From: Plantago major
Lineage: Eukaryota > Streptophyta > Magnoliopsida > Lamiales > Plantaginaceae
Reading direction: 5' to 3'
Length of the DNA: 64,000 bases
Assembly (NCBI GenBank): GCA_026545765.1
Contig: CM048844.1
Coordinates: forward strand, 6,326,524 to 6,390,523
The first letter of the stretch is position 1. The number at the start of each line of letters is the position of its first letter. The notes under the pieces are model-generated. The model saw only the letters and a list, made by a program, of their open reading frames with translations, had not been told where the DNA came from and searched no databases. Positions 23,846 through 34,109 of the stretch are shown piece by piece. The translations under genes and the position numbers were made by a program.

Positions 23846-24562
23846 AACATTCCAAAATGCTAGAAAAGAGATCTCGGATTTGGCTGTAACTGATGAAATC
23901 AAGACTTTCTTACCATCATCGCTGCTTTCCACTCCTGCTGCAAATATTACCTTTGTTCACTATGGAGTGAAATTCATTTATGTGGTTGAGGTGAGTTAAA
24001 TCCTTATGATCCTTGACTTCACAATAAAAAATTAGCATCCCATCCTCAATAAAAAAAATCCATACATAAAAAACATTCAAACTGTTAGCTTTTTATGTGT
24101 GTGAAGTTTATGACATTGTACTGGAAATTTTTTCTGTTTACAGGAAATTCTTAAGCAGCTACGTGGCTTAATCATCCTTCACTTTGGAGGAAACGTGCTG
24201 ACACTAATCTCACAGCTTCTTAAGGAGTATGTTGAAGTCTTAATTGAAGCCTCAAATGACAATTTTGAGGATGACAATCTTGAGGACGATATATCTTTTA
24301 AAGCTAAAACAGACTTCCAGAAGATAGCTTTGTTGGAAACCACATATGTCATGATTGATGAACTATTGCCCTTGGTGGTCTCACCTATCTGGGATGTTCT
24401 GAGTGAAAGCATAAAAGCTAGGAATGAAGGTGCTTATACTATTGTTCTTAATGATTGGTGGTCTCAACTTGGGGGTTGTCTATGTAGAATTAGAGATCAT
24501 ATATGTCAACAGTTTGTTTCGAATCACATTTATTCAAGAGATGACAAGATTCGTTTAGAGAC
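23846..24562 (+). pseudogene. EXO84C: EXO84C (exocyst subunit) gene fragment
   Basis: Two adjoining exons of an EXO84C-like gene survive. Exon 1 is about 23846-23990 (RKEISDLAVTDEIKTFLPSS through KFIYVVE, then GTGAGT). Exon 2 starts at 24144 (EILKQLRGLIIHFGGNVLTL, then KTDFQKIALLETTYVMIDEL, LPLVVSPIW, IRDHICQQFVSNHIYSRD). These align in order with the part of Arabidopsis EXO84C around [40 protein letters not shown] and FCLQFVLSFIYSREG, as I remember it. Both exons are open and the intron has GT-AG ends. The fragment stops abruptly near 24562, where PLC sequence begins. The N-terminal exons and C-terminal third are absent. EXO84 proteins, like SEC10, belong to the exocyst. Orthology to EXO84C rather than EXO84A or B rests on motif resemblance. 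Confidence 0.8.
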
Positions 24563-25026
24563 ATTTTTTGTTCTTGGTCCCAGAGTGATAGTGACCAAGA
24601 ATACAATTACATTGATATCTTTAAACCAAAGCCAGTCAATGTTGCACCAGAATATAAACGTCTTATTGCCATTCCTGCTGGGGCGAAGGGTTTGAGGCAT
24701 GCACTTAAAGTTAAGACTGATGTAGTGCATTTGGGATTAGATGGTGACATGGATGGTGAAACATCATCAACATTTGGAAAGGATTCATCCGATGAAGAAG
24801 TATGCTTGAGAAGGAAATCGGATTTAGCTGATCCTGAAGCTGGCAACAAGGTAATAAAATGAAGTTGTATGTTCTTTATAGACAATCATGATAAGTTGGT
24901 GTAGTTTTTGAACATATCCCTTATTCTTTCTTGTTTATAATTTATACATATTTCGTTTAGGCTCTTGGATTATATTTCTATGGAATCTTGAGTGACAGTG
25001 ATTAATTAAGAAGATGAAGATAGTTA

Positions 25027-25031
25027 TAATT
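25027..25031 (+). repeat. Target-site duplication TAATT (left)
   Basis: TAATT precedes the TG end of the LTR element at 25032 and recurs at 27227-27231 after its CA end. Confidence 0.8.
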
Positions 25032-25171
25032 TGTAATATCCCAGTTTTTTAGTTAACTTGGTATTTTTGGGTCTTGTATGATTTATTAAAGGTGTGTTTA
25101 TTTGTGCGAGATTGTTTTAGAAAATTTTGAAGTGTGAATTTGGGGACCAAATTATTTTAAGGAGGGGTGAG

Positions 25172-26230
25172 TGTGACACCCCGAATTTTGACATACCTTA
25201 GTACTTTTTATCCTTGCATGATTTATTAGTGTTACTTTATTTGTCTCGAAGTATATTAGAATTATTTTAGTATGTTGGTGAAATTTGTTTTAAAAGTTCA
25301 TTATTTGTTTTAGAAGTCTTTATGTGAGTGTCTTGATTGATGATTTATGTGAAGAGTCTTCCTTTTAATTAACTAATTCAATACAAGCTAATTATATGTT
25401 CTTTGATTGATTTATATTGTGAAGAGTCACTTTTGAATTATGTAATGTACATGCATGTCTTATGTGTGGGGCTCTCTTAATGTTTTGAAATTAAATTGTT
25501 ATTTTATATTCATATATTTCAGAATACAAGAGTTTGGTAACTTGAGGTTTCTTTAATGAATGAAATATTTTTCTTTCTTTTTCATGTTACGATACGAAGG
25601 GTCGCTTGTAATGTCGAATGTCACATGTTATGTTTCAGCTATGTTTCGATCAACGTTCTGATTTTCTATTTGTTTCTCTTTTATGTTACTTATGTTTGTC
25701 TAAGTGTAATATTGCCTATGCATGTTCAATATTTTAAGTTTAATTGTTGCATATGCATGTGTAATTGTGAGTTCAATTTAATTGCTCTAAGTGTTGCATT
25801 TTTTTGTGTGTCACATTTTATTTTTGTGTACAAATGACCTATGTGATACCAAAAATGTTTTTGAAATTTTTCCCAACTAAAATATGATTATTTATCATTA
25901 GTTATTGTGTTTAAATGTTTGGAAAAGAAATTGATTGGGCTCTCTTATGTTGGCACTTTTATTGTTAGTTTTAAAATGAGTTTTAAGTGCAATTTAAGCC
26001 TTTTAAATTGCCATTTATTTTTTAGTTCTTCAACCCTTCCACCTTCCCTAAATCCACCCTATAAATACCCTCTTTTTCCAGCCCTCATTTGTCCAAAAAC
26101 GTTTTGGGCATTTTCTTCAAAAAAGTCTTCAGGTACTATTATCTTTTTCTTTCAAGTTTGTAACTTGTCTTCTTGCAAGTACTTTCATAATTCTTGCTCT
26201 TCCTAACCTTCAAATGTGAGTGTTCTACAA

Positions 26231-26314
<84 letters not shown>

Positions 26315-27226
26315 TTCAAAATCTGGAAGGTATTTTAATATGTTTTCAACTTATATATAAGTAATGCATGGTTTCCAAAACGCACGTTCTATTGCATAAA
26401 AACCAAATCATGAAAGAGTTTTAGCATGCTTCCACTGATTTTGAAAGATTTATATAATTTTTTATATACATGATTTTTATTTTGTTTTGATTGACGGTTC
26501 AAGAAAGATACATACGTTTGGTTCAGGTTAATTGGCTTGTAGTTTGGTCAGTTGTGTCTGGCGAGCTACTTGTCGGTTTCATTTGCCCATTCCCTTTAAA
26601 TCGAGTGATAGAAGCCTTCACTGATTTAGTTGGGTCATAGAATTCCACCCCTGTACCATGGCGAGTCATTTGGATAGTTTGATCGACTATCAGGGAGACA
26701 TAAGGCCTGTTTTACTGTGGGGTTATAAGGAGCGGCATGAAATAATGTTTTTTCTGAAAAGTATACGTTATTGAAAGTATATTGGATTTTAAGTTCTTGA
26801 TTTTTATTGTTATGACTTTAATGAAAAATTCACACGAAAATCTTTGAACACACATTGAGGTTTTTCTCACACTTGTTTTTATTCTCTTCCTTGTAGGTGA
26901 GATGGCGGCGAAGAATGAACAACCGATAAACTCAGCGAACTAAGAGAGTGGTTGGGATTTGGGATTTTTGTCAATGAAAATAATGTCTTTTTGTCTTTTT
27001 CAAAAATTCATATCGTTTCCTACTATATTTTTCATCTTTTAAAGACAAGAATGTTGAAAATCTTGTGGTTTTGTTTGCTGAATAAAATATATTTTTATTA
27101 TAGCAACTTCAAACGAAAGTTTGTATGTAACTTCCCATGTTTCACTAAACGTTTCGGCTCTGCTTTCACCCGACGTCCCGACTGAAATTTACTCCTTTTA
27201 AAAAAGCTAAAAGTCGGGGCGTTACA
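25172..27226 (+). repeat. Presumed full 3' LTR (about 2.05 kb)
   Basis: Starts TGTGACACCCC and ends GCGTTACA. It contains no recognisable coding sequence and has a long TA dinucleotide run near the middle. Confidence 0.6.
26234..26311 (+). repeat. TA dinucleotide microsatellite
   Basis: About 37 uninterrupted TA units inside the presumed LTR. Confidence 0.97.
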
Positions 27227-27358
27227 TAATTCCAACCTAAATCTGGCATCCTAGCTGCACCACATGTATATTACAAAGAAGATGTTGGGAATGCAAAGAA
27301 GATAGAGACTAGGCATTCGTTAATAACCAAAATTGACAAGGCAAATCGACTAAGTTTA

Positions 27359-29843
27359 TTACATATATATTAATAAATGGGTCCAATTTAACTTAAATTG
27401 AGTACTTAGTTGCATAACTCAAATAGTTGTCCACTTCTATATATACTGTAATAAATTAATAAAAATGCAAAACACTCAAAAGTACTTATAAAATTAAGTA
27501 CTATGCTAAACAGGGCGATCGTCGGAAAAAACAGGTCGATCGTCGAAGAAAACGGGTTGATCGTTGACCAGCCGAGACAATGATGTGAACGAAAAAGACG
27601 ATTGAGTGGTAATGATACTAAACCAAAAGCGATACACATAACAAAAATAGAAAACGAGACTACAGAGATTATTTAATTAGGTTAATGGTAACAAATGCGA
27701 AGATAATTGAAAGTGTCATAACATTGTAGAAGACCACTTTTTTGAGAAAACGAAGTTACGAATCCTAAAATTGAAGAACAAGACGAAACGAACATAGGCT
27801 GGAGCAGTCGACTGACTGCGGTCACCAAATTTCTAGAACAGGCTTTTTGAAGTCCGTCAGGCTAGAGCCCACCATTCTAATCTTCCTTAATTATCATGGA
27901 CGGTCAGAACATGAATTTTACAGTATAAATAAGTGTGTCGGGTATCATAATCATTACATCGCAATCAAAAGCAACTCTCTTGAGAGACAACCAGTCCTCG
28001 GGGAAGTGAAACCCAAAAAAGCAAAACCCTAGCCGTTAAGAACGAAAACAACTGTCACCTGGACTAAGCTTTCTTTTCTCTTCTCTTTTTTCGAATTGCA
28101 TGTGTAATATTACTATGACTATGAGTAGCTAAACATCATTGTAAAGGCGAACCGCCAGCTACTTCTTTATGGGACATGTTACATTAATGATTGATAATTA
28201 GGCGTAATTCGTATTCGTACAATCTTTTTTTGTTTAACTCTCTTTATTTACATGTGTTTATATTGAGATACTAAGGGGTCCTTTTATTTAAGCGTTAGTA
28301 TATATAATAGATTTATCTGATTATTTTGTCTGCAAACGAGACGTGGTGTATTATTGAGCGACACAACAATTTCATTGGCCTAGTAGGGCTGTTCGAGATT
28401 AACCAAGACTTGATCTTGTACAGTAGGAGACCTTGTTGCATGTAGGGGCGAATACGTAGTCCGTTATTCAAGTAGTTGGAAGTAGTTAGGTTAGAAGGAA
28501 GGTTGGGGTCCTTTACGCTTTCCATCACTAAAAACAAATCCGTTAGAATTCAACTTAAAACAATATGTCTGCTGTTACATAGTCATAGATGCTTTCGTAC
28601 TTGTTTGTTCCTATGTTAAGTGTCCGTGGAGAACGACATCCCGAGACAACTTTCTACTGTTATGTGGAATTAGAGACTTCCGACGTAATATAAATATAAA
28701 TCTTTGACTGTATTTGGGTTCATCATCGTCTTCTATTTATTCATGTACTTCATATAAATGTAGCTTTAACTTTCAACAAGCATATGATTCAGATGAGAAA
28801 TCGTAAAAGTTGTAAAAGATGAGAATCGCCAATTAGGTGTTGAACAAATGCTCAACATGTGTATTGCATTATTGCATTTATTCTTCTTATGGGTGTAACT
28901 GTGCGAGTAAGTAATTATTGTTGTGTATTTTTGGATGTTTCTCCATCTTTCTTGTCGTGCAAGAATAGCGAGTGCTGTAAAGTAGCTTCGTCGAGGACTT
29001 TTAAGTTTTACCAGCAAAACACATTCATTGTTATTTACATTAGTTGCTTAAGAGTAGAATTTATTGGCACTTGTGGAAAACCTGACCCAATTAATTATGT
29101 ACAGTTATTTGGTCTATCTTTCTCTTATCAGAACCTACGTGAATGTAAAAAAGCCAATGATTCTGATTAGACTGACGATTCTGCCGTGCAAGGTAATTAT
29201 CATCTTTCTCGTACTCTAAAATGTGTCCTAGGTTATCATTGAATTCTTTTACTATGAAAGAGGTATAATATGTGATGTTTATCTCATCTCGTCTCTTTCG
29301 TCAAAGTTGCTCTCATGTTCAACTTTAAACATTCGACCAGTCTGACGTAGCGGAGCAAGTGGGAAATTTTTAAAAATGGAAAAAAAGAAGGTGGAGAAAT
29401 TAAAAGAAAAAAAAAAAGGTGAAGAGAGTGAAATTAATTATTGACTTATTGTCCTAACCTAACAAGAAAAGATGGCGGGAACGACTAAAATGAGCCAAAG
29501 TCTACATTAATTAATGGATTAAGCACAAAGTACAATACAATAATCATCAATTTTATTGAATCAATCGTCGTTGTTTTCGTTCCATCTAATACTCCTTATT
29601 TTTCTCTGATTTGCTTTTCCCAAAAGTCTACTCTTCTCTCTCTGTTCCCATTTCCAGAATCATCATCATCAATTTTCACCTCTTCTCCTTCACCTTCCTC
29701 ACAAACCGATTAACCCACACCGTACCTGAAATCACTGATTGTTTTCAACCGTTATTCCACATTGTATCTATAGACCCAGAATAGAATCAATCGAATCGAA
29801 TCGAATTGAATTGAACAGATACGATCCTCATTAGGTTACAGAA
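27359..29843. other. Intergenic region and PLC upstream sequence
   Basis: No gene is recognised. A short imperfect direct repeat with GATCGTCG units lies at about 27515-27570. The last few hundred bases before 29844 are CT- and TC-rich (29570-29720) and then carry AATCGAATCGAATCGAATTG near 29785. This is consistent with a promoter and 5' leader of the PLC gene, but no specific element can be supported. Confidence 0.55.
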
Positions 29844-32800
29844 ATGGGGAGTTACAATTATTACAAAATGTTTGGCTGTTTCAACAGAAAGTTTAAGATC
29901 AGCGAGTCGGAGCCTCCACCGGACGTTAGGGTGTTGTTCGACCATTACGCCGATAAGGCCGAGCATATGTCAGCGGATCAGCTTCTAAGGTTCCTGGTGG
30001 AGCACCAGGGTGAGGCTGGTTGCACGGCGGATGATGCGGAGGCGATCGTCCAGCAGGTGTCTCACCGGCGGCATCACTCGGTTAAGCGGAGCGGTATCAC
30101 TCTCGAGGACTTTTTCTATTTTCTCTTCCAGGATGATGTTAATGGCCCTATTCTATCTCAGGTTTCTACTACTGTTTCCTGTGTTTTTGTCATTTTTTCT
30201 GCATTTTCAAGTGTGTAGATGCAATGGGGGATTTGTTATGTTACTCTATCTTAGCATGTATTGTTTCAATTGGATGCGAGTTGAAGAAACAGTGAAAAAT
30301 CCTAAGCAATAGTTACTATTAGTGCTCGATTTAATTATGAGTAACATATAGAGACTGAGCGATGAGATTATCATGGTGATTTATTATGTTACTCTATCTT
30401 AGCATTTTCGTCTCGATTGAATCTAACATGAAACAGTGAGACTATAAATTACATGTAAAGAAATGGAAAGACTGAGCGAGTATTTTTACATCTGGTTGCG
30501 TGTTACTGGATTTGATCTTGAGTGCTATTTTTCGGTTCAACTGGATCCTATAAGTGTTAGATATGTGTTAGTAAACGCTGCAAACATTTTGTATTTACCC
30601 TTTCAATTTGTTTCCAGGTACACCATGATATGACTGCTCCATTGCAAGATTATTTCATATATACAGGGCATAATTCATATTTAACTGGGAATCAGTTGAG
30701 CAGTGATTGTAGTGAAATTCCTATTATAAGAGCCCTGGAAAACGGTGTTAGGGGAATAGAACTTGATCTATGGCCTAATTCTGGGAAATATGATATCCAC
30801 GTGCTTCATGGAAGGTATGGTAAGCTCCTATTTAATATTCTTTCCTTCCCATATTACTTCCATTGTTGTGAAAATAGCCACTATCTCATAAAAGTTGTAT
30901 GAATTGTCATTAACTTACAGGACCCTAACGACTCCAGTACCACTTGTCAAATGCTTCAAGTCCATTAAAGAGCATGCTTTTGTTAAATCTCCCTACCCTG
31001 TCATAATTACTTTAGAAGATCACCTTACACCAGACCTTCAAGCGAAAGTGGCTGAGGTAGGAGTGGGATTTTAATCTGCTCTCAATCTCATATAAGAATG
31101 CCAAAACTTTCATTCGTTGATTTCCATCTGCCATGAAATTTGTTTGCAGATGGTTACACAAATTTTCGGTGATATGTTGTATTGCCCAGAGTCAGGACAT
31201 TTGGAAGAGTTTCCTTCACCTGAGGCCTTAAAGCATAAAATCATACTCTCGACGAAACCACCCAAAGAGTACTTAGGATCTAGCGGTAACAACAATGGGG
31301 AAACTCCCTCACCAATGGGAAAAGATTCATCCGATGACGAACCATTAGCACAGGATAAATCAGATCCAGTAGAAGAGGGACCTCCAATATATGACAAGGT
31401 ATGATGTGAAACTTGTTTATTTGACTTTTGCTTCTGTAGTTTTGCACTGAGCTCTGCCTTTCAACATTCACTGTGACTCATTGGATTCCGTCATTGGGTC
31501 CAACATGTGTATATATACCCGTGGCAAGCTGCGGTAACGGTTCTCAGGCAGTGAGGCCTGAGCTCTGAAACCATGTCACTTGTGGGCACCTTCATCCTCT
31601 TAGAAGGCCTGGCTAAATGTTAAGTGGAGAGGATGATCGTTGCTTAAGCCCATGTTGGATTTATTGTTGTCCAACAATGCTAATATATTCATTTTTTGTT
31701 CTGGGTCCAGAGTGATAGTGACCAAGAATACGAAGACATTGATATCTTTAAACCAAAGCCAGTCAATGCTGCACCAGAATATAAACGTCTTGTTGCCATT
31801 CCTGCTGGGGCGAAGGGCTTGAGGCATGCACTTAAAGTCAAGACTGATGTAGTGCATTTGGGAGTAGATGATGATATGGATGGTGAAACATCATCAACAT
31901 TTGGAAAGGATTCATCTGATGAAGAAGTATCCTTGAGAGGGAAATCGGATTCAGCTGATCCTGAAGCTGGCAACAAGGTAAGAGGATTAGCTATATGTTC
32001 TTTATAGACAATCATGATAAGGTGCTGTAATTTTTGAACATATCTCTTATTATTTCTTGTTTATAATTTATACTTATTTCGTTTAGGCTCTTGGGGAATA
32101 TTTCTCTGGAATCTTGAGTGACAGTGATCAAGAAGACGAAGATAGTGATAACTCCAAGCCTAAATCTGGCATCCTAGCTGCACCACATTATAAGCGTCTT
32201 ATTGCCATTCATGCTGGGAATGCAAAGAAGACAGGGATTAGGCATTCGTTAAGAACCAAGATTGACAAGGCAAATCGACTAAGTTTGAGCGAACAAGAGA
32301 TGGAAAAGGCGGCATCATTATATACGACCGATGTTGTGAGGTAGGCTGATGTTTTCTGGCACTATCCCCTCATGGACTTGGAATTTGTGTTTGGTGTGTA
32401 CTTTGATTCTTAAATATTCAAATTTACCTGAAAATGCTGTAGTGGTAATGTGGGAAACTTCACTTTCCTTTTACTTCCCATACAAGCTAAAGATAAAATT
32501 GCTCAATGTTTCTTATTGGAACGTGTTACCCACGCTTCACACTGCTCTTCTGTAGGTTCACTCAGAAAAATATATTGAGGGTTTTTCCTAAGGGAACACG
32601 AGTAACTTCATCAAATTTTAGGCCGATTACCGGGTGGATGCATGGAGCCCAGATGGTTGCTTTTAATATGCAGGTTAATTTCTTAACCATAGGGTGCATG
32701 GTAGATATAAGATGTTAATACCAATTCACTTCGCAGTTTTGGTAGTTTTTACCTGATCTAATTTTCTTCAGGTTGCCAGTCTGGTTATATTATACTGTAC

Positions 32801-34109
32801 AACTTATTTTGTGGTTCTGAGATAGATATAATGTCAATCGGCCGATTCCCAAAAGGCTCCATTGATCTCAAATTTTGCTCAACTCTGTGTATCATGAAGA
32901 AACTTGAATGTGAACCATTTATATATCACGTCCTTTCTACCAAGATTTGATGTTTTAGAACGAGAAATTTTTGCATATAGTATATATTCAATTCAATTTT
33001 GTTCACTTGCATAAATGCATTTATGTTATGCCATTTCTTGCCGAGCTCATAATTATACTGATTTGCAGGGATATGGAAAATCTCTTTGGATGATGCATGG
33101 ATTATTTAGATCAAATGGAGGCTGTGGTTATGTGAAGAAGCCTGATCTGCTAAGAAAGAGAGGTCCAAATGGTGAGGTGTTTGATCCCAAATTACCAATG
33201 CCTGTGAGGCAAACATTAAAGGTGAGAAAATTGCCTATGTGGGGAATGTAATTCCTCTTTTGAAAGGATATTCATGAGTTGTTCTATATGTCAGGTGACT
33301 GTCTACATGGGAGACGGATGGCGTTTAGATTTCAGCCACACACATTTTGATGCATATTCACCACCTGACTTCTATACAGCGGTTAGCTAGAGTACCTTAA
33401 ACTACTTTCATTTCGATATATGACAGGGGTAGCAATTGTGCATCTAATTTTTCAAAAGAAAATATCAAATTGAAACCTCTCAATCTAATTATCAGCCTTA
33501 GTGTTTGGGGGAAGTACTGACAAATGGAGAAAGCTGCAAAAGTATTACTTCCAAATGTTTAGTTTTAAGTGAGATAAGCTCAACCAGTCAGCTGCTAATA
33601 TATAATTTTTAGAGAACAGTAGCTGCAAGCTATTTCCGCAAACTTTAAAATCATTGCATCTCCTGATTCCATATCAGAAATTGTTTTGCAAATCATGCTG
33701 CTAACAATCAATCTTTTGGAGTACCTCTAGACGTTACATCAACTTTGTAGACAAATTGAAATAATGTGTCTCCTGCTTGGCGGAGTTGTTTGAGACCTTC
33801 CTTATCATTATGCAGGTTTATATAGTCGGTGTGCCTGCAGATGCAGCCAAGAGGAAAACTAGGATAATAGGAGACGACTGGACACCTTATTGGGATGAAG
33901 AGTTTACATTCCCACTAAGAGTTCCAGAGCTAGCTTTACTAAGGATAGAAGTACGAGAACACGATATATCAGAAAAGGATGATTTTGGTGGTCAAACGTG
34001 TTTGCCTGTATCTGAGTTGAGACCGGGGATACGATCAGTTCCTCTGTACGACAAAAAGGGCCAGAAATTTAAATCTGTTAGGCTTCTTATGCGATTTCAG
34101 TTTGAATGA
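29844..34109 (+). CDS. PLC: Phosphoinositide-specific phospholipase C (plant PI-PLC), ten exons
   Basis: Plant PI-PLCs hydrolyse phosphoinositides, mainly PtdIns(4,5)P2, at the plasma membrane in a Ca2+-dependent way. Exons: 29844-30161, 30618-30814, 30921-31056, 31150-31398, 31711-31977, 32087-32340, 32556-32673, 33069-33221, 33295-33381, 33816-34109. All have GT-AG ends and consistent phases, giving 690 aa. Order: EF-hand-like N-terminus (about 20-105), X domain (about 110-262) with catalytic [12 protein letters not shown] and VLHGR and with [10 protein letters not shown], acidic linker, Y domain (about 420-560; [31 protein letters not shown]), C2 domain (about 565-690; [42 protein letters not shown]). 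The usual plant length is about 580-600 aa; the extra comes from exon 5, a tandem duplicate of linker/Y-start sequence. All catalytic landmarks are present, so I expect a working enzyme. The start at 29844 precedes the conserved basic [11 protein letters not shown] block. Confidence 0.94.
31711..31977 (+). repeat. Extra duplicated exon in the PLC X-Y linker
   Basis: The first half (SDSDQEYED..., [20 protein letters not shown]) repeats the first half of exon 6 (SDSDQEDED..., [20 protein letters not shown]). The second half ([18 protein letters not shown]) repeats the end of exon 4 ([18 protein letters not shown]). The exon is therefore a hybrid made by tandem duplication of intron 4 with its flanking exon parts. 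It is 267 bp, divisible by three and phase 0 at both ends, so inclusion or skipping keeps the frame. Confidence 0.85.

Larger units (their letters stand above)
25032..27226 (+). mobile_element. Internally deleted LTR retrotransposon (Gypsy-like LTR)
   Basis: Outer ends are TGTAATATCCC and GGGGCGTTACA, with a TAATT target duplication. The first 140 bp resemble the start of the LTR that begins again at 25172 (TGTGACACCCCG). This second start is preceded by a purine-rich GGAGGGGTGAG that looks like a polypurine tract. I read the structure as the 5' edge of a 5' LTR joined to the polypurine tract and a full 3' LTR of about 2055 bp, with all coding sequence deleted. TGTGACACCCCG ends are common in plant Gypsy chromovirus LTRs, but no protein domain remains to confirm the superfamily. 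It interrupts the duplicated PLC exon 6 copy. Confidence 0.75.
24563..27358 (+). pseudogene. Duplicated PLC segment (exons 5-6 region), split by an LTR element
   Basis: From about 24563 the sequence matches 31695-32290 of the PLC gene 7 kb downstream: end of intron 4, exon 5 (24584-24850, 267 bp, same length as the parent and open), the next intron, and exon 6 from about 24961. The exon 6 copy has GACAGTGATTAATTAAG where the parent reads GACAGTGATCAAGAAG, giving stops. It is then split by an LTR retrotransposon at 25032-27226 and resumes at 27232-27358 (CCTAAATCTGGCATCCTAGC ...), after which similarity ends. The similarity is at nucleotide level and includes introns, so this is a DNA-level duplication, not a retrocopy. 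Its frame does not continue that of the EXO84C fragment. Confidence 0.9.

Noticed and set aside
25556..26206. Open frames of 93 and 99 codons inside the LTR element
   Set aside because: Cys/Phe/Leu-rich low-complexity translations of AT-rich LTR sequence, with no retroelement domain.
31689..32015. 108-codon minus-strand frame opposite PLC exon 5 (and its match at 24607-24885)
   Set aside because: Antisense shadow of the acidic linker exon. It recurs at the displaced copy only because the DNA is duplicated.
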